From assembly GCF_032362555.1 (NCBI RefSeq), contig NC_083535.1:5518001-5582000 (forward strand): a stretch of DNA of 64,000 nucleotides, written 5' to 3'. The stretch is from Amyelois transitella (lineage: Eukaryota; Arthropoda; Insecta; Lepidoptera; Pyralidae). The position numbers were made by a program, and so were the translations under genes. This document shows, piece by piece, positions 43,538 through 55,500 of this stretch. Positions within the stretch are counted from its first letter, which is position 1. Every line of letters starts with the position of its first letter. The notes beneath the pieces were generated by a model, which saw nothing but the letters and a program-made list of their open reading frames with translations, was not told the DNA's origin and did not search any database.

Positions 43538-46500
43538 CTAATCATCAGGCTTGAGTATCGACTCCAAAGGGTTTGGCCCCTTCCTCCTAGGGTTTGATGG
43601 AGGCTTTGGTGCTTCGGCTGAAAGGATAAAAAAATTGCTTAGTTATCAGATGCCATGCCCAGAACTGAGACTGGCTTTGTTAAGACTGAAGAAAACAGCA
43701 AATTAAAAAAGGGAATTAAAAAACATTTATTCAAATCCATGAAAAGTTTATAGGAATTATTTCTTTGCTCGTCTCTTTCAGGCAAAGCACAAGAAATATT
43801 TTTCCATAAACAGTTATTATACAAATGAACTTCCTCCAAATATTTGATTACTCCCAATCTACAGAAGGAATGGTAAGGATCTACCTATAACTTGTATTAT
43901 TCACGTCATGTCAGAGTCAGATGGGTTAAAGTACGTCACGATTGCTCAAACTTATCATGACGCGACTAAATATAAGTCGATATGTAACATTACTGCAAGT
44001 TTATCTAAGACATATCCCTTTTGGATTGTTACAGTTCAATTGATGTCCAGCTCCCGTAGCATGACACGCGTGCCGCCTTTTTTATCGCACAAAAACCTCG
44101 ATGTCCCGTCTCACGTCCTGATAAAAAGCGAACAGGAGTAGATTCTCGCACGACAAAAACGGCGTCGCGCATGCCGTGCTACGGGGCAGGAAAGCAAGTC
44201 TCACTAATGCAAATAATTAATTCATACTTACTAGTGCGCCCCTGCGAAGCCTGCACGACCTCCAAACAAGCCATCCATTCTGTAATACTGATCTTGGTGT
44301 CATGGTTCACATCACAGTATCGCGGCAGTTTCCTCCCGCACTTCCTGAGATGATCCACGTTTGCTATGAGCTGGTGGAATCCCTTCCACTCCCGCCGCTC
44401 TAAAGCTTTGTTTTTGTCCTTGTCTAACATCACATACGTCCAAGTGGCCGCTTGTTCTTCGTTCGACGCGCCCCACTTCACCATTTCTCTGGATTGTGAT
44501 AATTTGTTCTAATTAAAAAAACAGGTCTACCTATTTTGCTTGAACAACGATTCGATTCTGTCAATTTTGATGATGGCGAAAGTTAATTTTTATTTGTAGT
44601 AAGTACTTATGTTTGGTTAAATCTATTATTTGTATGATATGTGTGTAACGAATTTTGCATACGTATTTTAAGGTCACTCTTAAATTTTCTCGTTTTTGTG
44701 CAGATCCTTCCCAAAGAATTTATATTTATACATTCCAAATTTTTTAATTGTTTATTTTAAGTTGTGCTTATTTTAAAGAAGTAGAGTTGTTAAAATTTTG
44801 TATTATTAAAAGGAAAAAAAATATATACGAACCCAGGGCCCGTGCCATTAGTTGCGCTCGTCATCTTAGTGATGAAGAAACTTCTCAAGTCGCTTAGGAA
44901 TTTGGTCTTCACATTTTCAGGGCACCCTGCCATTAAAATTTTATTGTTATGTGCTGTAATAACTGTTAATGCTTATTAATAACACATGGGAAATGAAAAC
45001 AAAATATTTTCATTCGCTTTTGCTTAACCATCAGTACAGATAATTCGCTAAAAGGCATTCAAAATAAATATACACAAACCAATAATGCACTAACAATTTT
45101 TTTTTATCATCAACGCCATTTCTCCAGCTGTATAAAATTGGGGGCTTATTTGATGTCTTGGTTTAATTTTAAGTGATAACATAATTTTATAGGAGTGAAA
45201 AAAATGCCAGTGCAAGAAGATGCAGCAGCATCTTCGATTTTATAATTTTTCATATTCGCCTGGCTCTAGTAATAATCACATAGGTATATAATAAATATAA
45301 TAAAACTGTAGGAAAAAATACATTGGGGTGTGATTAAGCAAAAGTAATATAAGAATTTTTAAATTGAATTTCTGTTTGTACGCGCCAATCTCCGGAACTT
45401 TTAGATTTTGATAAAACGTTTGACAGCTACAGTTTTTAAATACTTAGACAATAATAAAGTACCTACAATTCATGCAAAAACATCTGATAAAGACTATGAT
45501 ATACTTCCGCACGCATGATAAGTCTCATACAGCTAGTGTGAAATAAGTATCCACCTCTCATTGGACTAGCATGCTGTGGGGCGGAGTCGCAGTCAGGCTT
45601 CACATCCTTGACCGAAGATCCAGGTATAGGTTTCCCGGTGTCCTGGTGGACGCACCAGCAGTACCCGGTGGAACGGTAGCACTGCGCGCGCGCATACCGC
45701 CCATCTCCGGTACACTCGGGCACGTAGAGAACTGAGCCGCCAGCTTTCTGAAATTGACCTTTATTTTTTATTGATGCACTAACTGGTAATATCCTGATAA
45801 TAGAAAATAAACCTTGGGGTCTAGAAAATGTTTAAAATGTAATAAAACTTGAGAGCTTTAGGAATCTTTGTGCTCTACCCCGGCTTGGCACGGGACACGG
45901 CACCATTTATAGATATAAACCTTCCTCAGAAAACCCTCTTTCAACATTTCAAACAGGAACAAAATCCGTCCATAACTTTTCGAGATTAGCACATACATAC
46001 ACACAAAAAATATTGACGGACTTTATAATATGTAGTGAATAATGATGTTATAAGAACCTTGTAACAAGGTTTATAAGGTACCTATTACTTATTTCTGAAA
46101 ATGGAATTGAGAGATTTTAAGATTATTTATAGAGTGTACCTATTGGATAATTGAGTTCTAAGTCATAATAGAAAGTAAGCATTATTTAAATCAACATCAA
46201 GGGCTTGGTACTTGTTTAAATAACATTATTGTACGCTACAAAGAATGTAATAATGAAAAGTACACTTCAGAGGGTGCATAGAATTTAAAACATTCTCTTG
46301 TTTATGTAAAGGTAAAGAAAGGTGGCTGGACACACATATCAACACATGTAGTACAGGTGAATGGTTTTCGATGAAATATGGCATAACTAGCTTTTGCTCT
46401 TGACTGCTGTTGCTGCCGGCTCCAAGTAGAAGGGGCACGGCGATAAAATCCTAGCGAAAACATGGAATAGGAGCCAATTAACTTAAAAATGAGAATTCCA

Positions 46501-49500
46501 AGACCGGACAAGTAGACAGAAGGACCTTGGATCCTGGGCCCCGAGGAATAGCAGTGGAGGATGCAAGTTCAAAGGTGCGAAGACTATCTCAATCCTAACT
46601 TATTATTTAAAAAGGAATTATGCGAAAGGTTTTGTATTCTCTATAAAATTAATATAAATTTAGAATTAAAATCTTGGTATAGGACATTTGCTATCTTTTT
46701 GGTAATTCCTAAAGGAGCGGGAAAAACATGTACAGTAAACAAAACAACACCGCAGAGTTGCAATAGAAAGCTAGTTATAAATATAAAGGTGATATAATCA
46801 GACCTGTTCATCTAAAACGGCTTGTCTATCTGTAAGGCAGTCGTTAGCTTCATCTTCCCTTCTAGAGTCCGCGTCGGGGCCGTCCGGAGCAAACGAGTTT
46901 CTCATTATCCCAGGGAGAACTGAAATTTATATTTCTAGTTATAATCGTAATGTGAAACACAATTTATACGAGTAGATCGCACAGTTTTAATGCCTCGCAA
47001 TTGGCATTATGGAAGGAGATATTCTAGAATAAACAATATCTACAGGTTACAATCTAATTGAACTGATATCTTGTTATATGATAGACTTCGGAATAATATC
47101 GGATTTTGTGTATTGACGAATACCTACTTACAATTTCTATACTCCTTTATAAATCCGATTTTATGCTTTCCATATATAGTAACTGATTATAAGGTGAGTT
47201 AGACCTGAGCCCACCAGATGCAGGTCAGATCAAACCAAACTCAGAGTAGAAATTCTTCGCCGCCGCGCCGCAGTGTGACGACTTTGAAGAGTTACTTGTA
47301 TTACAGATTGGTGCGGGCCCGCTTTCAAACTCCGCTGCGTCTGACCTGCGCCCGGTGTCTGTGGGCTTTTAATTAATTCATTCATTTGTGTTACCTGCGC
47401 TAGGATCCGGGAGCGTCTCCTCCTCGTTGTAATCGGGCTCCACTTCGGGTCCACTGTCGTCGTCTGCATTCAACGACATGAAGAAACGAAGAGAGACTAT
47501 ATATTATTATTATGTTTGCACACGCTTAAGCAAGATTTTAACTAGTAAGTTGTTGAAAATAAGCGTGTTTTTTATGTAGTTGTGAGTTGGAAAGATATTT
47601 GTATGCAAGCAAGTGGACCTACCTACAATATTCTAGCGGAATCAATTTAGTGCTTATATCCAAGAACATCACCTTCCCTTCAACAGTCGACGTGAATATA
47701 GATAAACTATACTGACTGACCGACTGGCCAAACTCTTGAGTGTTTCATAAAAAAGTCGTTAGTTCATAAATAAAAGAAATAAATGTAATAAAACATATTG
47801 ATATTACACAACATCCAGTTAAATACTAATTAACTATTTAATTGACAAAATATGTATCCATATATAGATTAAATTATTATAGATTACATTACATAAAGTA
47901 TAATGACGGTACGCAAATAAATGGCCTATACACATAGTGTGTACAAAAAGACATTAGTTTGTAAATACGTATACGTTTATAAATTAACATTTGGATTACC
48001 ATGCAAATGAGACTGCTAAACGAAGTCGTAAAATTCAGATATTCGGAAAGTGATTAAATTATAAAAGAGCCAAGACGACTCTGCACTAGATAATCTTTCG
48101 GAAAAATATCTATGTTTTTATAGACAAATCACGTCTTTATCCTTTACGGGGAAGCTGAGCCATTAGCCACAAGAAACCAAGGCGACGCTTAGACGGATGG
48201 ATGGATGATATAGTGACAGGTTGCTAGGCCATGACAACCAAGTTTTTATGAAGAGGAGCATACTGTTTTTTCTTTCCCAAACCAGGACAGAATCAGTACC
48301 AATACTTATATCATAAATGAGGATATTTGTATACACGTTACAACGTGTTGATTTGTACCATAATTTTCAGGAAACAAGGACGCAGGTAGAAATTTTTTTT
48401 TTATCTTAGAAGTTTACCTAAAACGTTGCGAATAAAATTGCATATGATTTGAACAAAAATTTTACGCAAGTACCACCATTTTTAGAAAATCAATTATAAT
48501 ATATGTAGTGTAGGGATTTAATTTCATTGATCGGAGTTACACGGAACCCTAAAATCGGCTACACCGTTATTTTCTCTTGTGTCTAATGTTAGAATTTTAT
48601 TTGTCAAACTTGTTAGACTCGATTGTATTCTTACATTTTTGTTGTATGACTAATCGTGACGAATGGACTAGGTATTTTCTATAAAATGAAAAAATAACGG
48701 ATTGATAACTGTTCGATCAATAGCCGTAACAGCTCGTCTTGGAAAATAAAAATTAATAAATACTTATATACGGGACAAATTACACAGATTGAGTAAGCCT
48801 CCATGTAAATTTGATATTAACTCAACGATACTATATTTTATAATGAATAGGTACATACATACATACCTACATAAAATCACGCCTCTTTCCCGGAGGGGTA
48901 GGCAGGACTACCTCTTTCCACTTGCCACGATCTCTGCATATTTCCTTCGCTTCATCCACATTCATAACTCTTTTCATGCAAGCTCGGCGGTTTCGGGTAC
49001 TTTTGACCTGACCCTTTACCAGGACGTCCTTAATTTGATCAAGATACGTTCGTCTAGGTCTTCCCACTCCGACCTTTCCCTCCACACCCTCCATGTTAGC
49101 TGCTTAGTCAACCTGTTTTCATTTATCCTCTCCACATGACCGAACCATCTCAACATACCCTTTTCTATTCCTGTAACTACATCTTCTTTCACATCACAAC
49201 ATTCCCTTATCACGCTGTTCCTTATCCGGTCACTCAATTTCACACCCAACATACTCCTTAACGCTCTCATTTCCACTGCATTTATTCTGCTTTCGTGCTT
49301 CTTTTGCCATACCCAACTTTCACTCCCATACATTAATGTCGGGACCAACACATTTATAATGAATACTTATGTAAAAGTTATTTTTCCATCATGACCTGGC
49401 CGAGGACCACCACAAAACCTGTCATAGGTTAGAAACAGGCTTACTAAGGCAATTGGTTTACAAAGATACTCACAGTCCGGTGCAGGTGGTTCCGGGGTGG

Positions 49501-52500
49501 CGAGCAGGCATGCCGTCCACTCCGCCCTAGCGATCTCGCCGTTGCCGTCTCCATCACAACCGGGGGCCCATGCGCGTGCGCAGCGCTTCGGTTTAACTAC
49601 CTAGTAAAAAAACAAAAAATGAAAATTATTGGGAAATTGGAGACAACGCTAAACTCTGAGAGGCTGATGTAGGACCACCGATATGAGACAGCGGACCAAA
49701 TATTTTTTTGTCGTGAATGTCAAATAAAGTTAATGTGAAAACACCTAATTTCTTGGTAAAACTGAATATGGATGTTTAGCTTTATGTCAGTATTTACTCA
49801 CGTTCCTCTTTGTCATCTTTGCAGGTAAGCACCTGTTTCTGTCTCCCTTCAAGTCTTTTTATATTGCAGAGGCGGCTAAGCAGCACCGTAATCTAAAAAG
49901 CCTTTATACAAACGTTCTAAATAAAAGCAGTGGTGATGCTTACTTTTTTAATAAGTCTCCGCAGCCCTCTGTACTCAGACTTCTGAAGAGAGCCACTCTT
50001 GTCTCTGTCCAGCTCTCGAAACTTCCAGTCGGCCACGGCTCGGGGGTCGGTGGAGACACCCTCGTGACGAGCCCTATCAAACTCCCCACTGAAGATCTTG
50101 ATTAGATTCGCATTGAACTGCGCGCGATCCAGCCGGGTGCAACCTAATAACAATGACATTTGTTGTAGGCTAAATAAAACTACTAAATGAACACCATTTG
50201 AAATATTTATATGTATAGCAAATAGTATATGTACTTACTTCTTTTATTCCGCTGGTCACGAACTGACGATCTGCGCCTCGTATGTGATTTACCTGTCGGC
50301 AAAAATATTTTGTTTAGTGCGTAGTAAAGTTTAGGGCAAAACAATGGCTGCTCCACCATAAAAGAAGTCGAAAGCTCTGTTTGTCTGAACTGATTATTTA
50401 AAAAGTACTTTTACTTATGTAACTTTTTCAACATCATCAACATAAAAACGCCGTATTCTGAAACACTTCTTTTAGAGCTTTTGTCTAAACAGTTGAAGAA
50501 TTAACTCAAAATATGTCCCTTCAGGAGCAGAAAAAACAAAATAAAACAATACATTTCCCTTCACATAGTGTGTAGTTGTCCAATTAATTCTATAAGTTTA
50601 AATTAAAAACTGTCAATAAATTTTAAACGTTTTTTCTTTTCTAATCTCATTAACCCAGGGATAGATAGCTATGTTAGGTATAGAGAAGCATGTTGTTACA
50701 TAACACTTCAAATTAGCGATAAATGAAGGTTGCGTTCATCATGGCTCGCGTGCAGAGAATGTTTTAACACAAATTGCATTATTCAGGTTCCTGTGGATAT
50801 AAATTTTCACATGTGTGGTGCCCCAGCGGGGCGCAGGACGTGGGCGGGGGGACAACCGGTCTAAATGGAGTGATGCACACCATAAGCCGATACAAAAACC
50901 GGTAATAGATGCCGATTGATCGCTAGGATTATTTTATAGGTGTCAATTTATTGCCGCTTCGCACCACTTGTAATTAGAACTGTTATTTTGGTTAGTTGTC
51001 TGGCAGATGATCCTATCTATCCATCGCTATGCGATCTACACTTTAGAAATTAACGCATAGTGGTGCACTTACTATTGGTACCTGTCACAATTAAGTAAGG
51101 CACACAAACGTTTTACATTTTCAAAAAATCTATAAGTACCTACCTAACTGTATTATTTTATTGGCGGCAATAAGTGTTTTTGTATAACGTCCATTGAAAA
51201 TTCGGTCTTTTCGGTTAGGATTTTCGAAGTTTTGTTGGGGTACTTACATATTTTGTATGTTGTAAGTTTTATTATTTGCCTCGATAACATTCTGCGAATA
51301 GCTTAACCCAAATAATGTAAATGGGTCGTTAAAATACATTGCAACACCGTAACAACAAAGCAATAACCAGTTATCGACTGAAAATCAGATTAAGGTATAC
51401 TTGAAGCTAACGACTTCATTAAAACTGGCACAGGTAAACGGGCACATCAAAGGAATCGCCGGGCGAAAGGGACGCGGGAGGAGAATTTTTTCCGCTGTTT
51501 CATGGGCTAACACCGGTTCCTTTGCTTCGGCTGGGGCAAAAAACTGGACACCATTGTGATCGGCGTCGAGCAGTCTGAGACGCGGTGGGATTCTGAGAAA
51601 ACCTCGTAAATACGAGCCGGTCGGCTCACGCTCGCAACGATCTATTGTGCGTGCTCGCTGTGCTGCCCGGTGCACGAAACTAACAGACGACTAATTTAAT
51701 AATTTCACCTTAGAGATATTGAAGCTCGTGAATAATCGTTTGACCACTTAAGAAGATTTTAGTGTGCAAATACAATAAAGTATAAAATATTTCTCATGTA
51801 CTTGGGTCATGGACGCCACAACTTACGTAAAATTGTAGGGTTAATATCAAATAAGCCACGGTCAGTAGTCATTTTATTTTTAGAAACGATGCAACAGTTT
51901 AATTTTAGGGTAACAATTGTACACAATATTATCTATTTGAAAAATAGAATACAGAAACATGAAATTTATTATTATTATTATTATATTATATAAATTACTA
52001 CTCGTATCAACAGCTTTTACATAACAGCAAAAAGGGCAGTAACTAAGAACATTCTTGCATCGGGGTCAATACAAGTATCAATGCAATAAATGTTTAATTG
52101 CCGGCTTAGGCGTCTGTCGCTAATGGCCAGCTGGGTATCGTTTGCGACAGACAGACAAAGCTGCATCAGGACAGGACAGACGATAAGCCATTAGACCAGA
52201 AGCCAGATGCAACATAAATCAAGCCTATTCGTGATCAGTATTAAGAATATATTATGTACGTATAAACAGAATTATTTTTAACCACGGGCTAAAATAAGAG
52301 TGTTATAAGTTTGACGCATCTGTCTGTGTCATTGCAGCAAATGAAATATGGACCTGCTTTTTATATTGAATGCATAAGTTGTTGTGATAGGTTTTAGACC
52401 GTCCTTAAAACTTTAATGTTTTATGGGAATTAGTTTAATGGTTTTCAAGTGAGGAGGGTAAATTGAAACAAGCAAATCAGGTTAATTGCATAACTACTCA

Positions 52501-55500
52501 CATGCCGGAGTGCGGTATCAAATGAAAGGATTTAATCCGTAAATTAAGAAATCGATCATTGAAAGAAATCGGTTCCGCTGTTCTTTAGTTATTTGAGTGA
52601 AAGTCGGAGACTTTTTATTTTTCGGAAAATAATTTTGTATTCCCTTGAGTATAAACAACTTTCACTTTGGGATAATTTCAGAAAATCGACAATAATTTAA
52701 GAATGAATAATTTACCATTGCTACACTTATAGAAAGAAATGTACGTAAAAAAAAGTACTGATTAGTAGTTTGAGAGTTCGACCAATAGAGCATTGAATAG
52801 ATGAAATTAATGAAAACCAATAAAAAAACCTATTATTATGTGAATCACCACAAATATAGGTCAAAAGCACTAAACTATTGCATAGAAAACTATCAAGACA
52901 TTATATTTTGAAGTTCACAGTCGATAAAAAACTTTACCCAGTTTAAAATATCACGTACATACTTACTTTAGAGATACGGCTTTGAAAGTGGGAATTCCAT
53001 TAAAAAATACTTTTTGATTAGAGAGAGAGATAATAACTAGACGATTAAAGACGATACATGATCAAAAACAAAAAATTCCATTGGTAATAAGATTGTTCTG
53101 TATATTTAAACGTATCTTATATGAGATATTTGATTGCAGAAATTAATAGGTAATAATTCTCCTTATCGACTGCTGTCGGTGACCCTGGTCAAGATTTCAT
53201 TGGTTGTTTCTAACGTCGTCAGTATAGTACATACTAGTTGTTGCCTGCGGCACTGCCCGTGTGTAGGCCGCTTTTCGCATTACCTATGAAAACTACAATT
53301 ATCCAGACCTATCATAGGCTTGTTATTTCTAAAGTATCCAATATAAAACTGAAAATAATAACGTAAAAAGTACCTACTCGCACATTTACGTCTGTAAAAA
53401 GAGAAGACGCAGCCTATTACAGGGTCTTAGGAACCTTAGACACACCTAAAGTGATAGTGGTACTTTTATGTATAGGTACTGCTTTATTCTGTTTTATGTG
53501 TAGGTATAGGATCCAATTTAAATTTAAAAGTTTTGAGCAGTGCTTGCAGTACACTTTCCCTTGACCGATTATGACGATATCAAATTTTGACATCGCTCCT
53601 AATTACATTTAATCCAAAATTAGTTTAATACTTAAGTTATAATGTATAGTCAGGCAGACAAAAATTCCGGAAATTGTTTTTTGGTTTCTGTTACTTGTCT
53701 TAAATCGCCCCTTATAAGTTTTTTGGAAAAATGTTTAATGTACAGACGCTCCATTTTTACTGTCTTATATGTATTGATTGCCCAGATACGAGTAGAATCA
53801 CTTTATACTTATACAGTGCACATCTGTACTAAGTACTCTCTTATCTTTGTATGTTCCCTTCCCAGTTGCACCCTCCGCTTTTACTGTATTTTTGTCTTTC
53901 TGTAGTCGTCTTTTCATAGTACTTTTGTGAAAAGACGACTACAAAAAGACAAGGATCTCAAGACTTTTTAAAGGGCTCAGTTGGCATGAGAATATATGGA
54001 AAATAGACCTTTTGTTCTGTTTTATACATACATATCATCACGTGTATATCCCTTGTGGGGTAGACATAGCTAACAGTCTTGAAAAGACTGAAAGGCCACG
54101 TTCAGCTGTTTGGCTTACAGAAAAAATTATAAAAAGTTCTACTTGTGTTATTTATTACCACTGTGCAAAAATTTCGTAATTTAAGGAGGTCCAAAAGATA
54201 ATAACCAGAATAAAAATCCTATCTATTTCTCTTGTACAAACGACAAAAGGGGATAAATTGCAGCAATATCTATGATACTTGATATTACTAGTTATAAATA
54301 TAATTGTTATTCAATTAATGCAGAATGAGACCGCAAAAGATTTACCGGAAGGACATGCTAGTTGCTTTGCATATTAGATAACAAAAAAGTACTTAATCAT
54401 TGGACTTAATCAGTCGTCCACCAAATAAATTCGATTGATTTCGCCGACCGTCTAGACAGCGCACACTGTATATAGGATAGTAATCCGCCTGTATAACATG
54501 AGTCAGAAAGATCAAATTTAACTGAAAGTGTAGATCGAATGTTATTTATTTTTGTTGTAAAAATAAACTCAGGTAAAAACATGCCGTGACTCAATGTATT
54601 TCGGCCTCTGGTTTTGACTTGATTTTGCACTTAATTCTATCGGGACATGCAAATATTTTGGATTTATAGAGGACACCGAAATCCGAATGCGACTCGCAGA
54701 CAGGTCGCTCATAATTTAGGGTTTTCAATTAACTCTTCTTTTATTTCTCATTTAAAAATCTTTTAACGACATCGGTGATGAATAAACTTTTTTAGAATGT
54801 TAAAGATAACCATCGAGGATCTCCATATCTATTTCGCTTTGAAACAAATGCATTATTATTATTCATCATCTCAAAAGTATTTCCTGATTTTGTACCCTGC
54901 ATTTTGTATTGCTGAACTATTTGATAGCATTAAACGTGATGTCATCTATTGCTGTTATAGCACACATTGTCATTTGGTCTCCCGAATGGAACGGAGGTCG
55001 TAAGCATCGGGCGACAAGGAAGCAGACTATTAGGCCACGTCGGGTAATGCCCTGCGTAGGTCGGCCCGTTGGCCCTTTGTCTGAAGGGTACTGAGGTGCG
55101 CAATTCTTGCCTACTTGATGCTTGAACTCAATTCATATTTTAAGCAACTGCCAGTTTAACTACCATGATAACAGAATTTTATATTTAGTACAATTTAGTA
55201 ATGGACTTTGCAACCTAACTGCCAACCGAAATAACAAAGTTTTGTGAGAGTCTCTAATAATTATAAAATAATGGTAAAACATCTAGAATAGCTATCACCC
55301 AAAAGTTGACTAGAAGAGATTGCTTTAGCGATAAGTGCGCTTTTGAAGCATCTTTGTTCATTTGTTTTGTAGTCAATACATTAGTAAGTATTGTTAAATA
55401 ACCGCCCTTAAACTCTTTTATAGTTTTCGGGGCTAGATAAACTTCTTAGATAAACTTCGGCCCGCCATTCTGTAATTCTGTATAAGGAGAGTCGCCAGAT

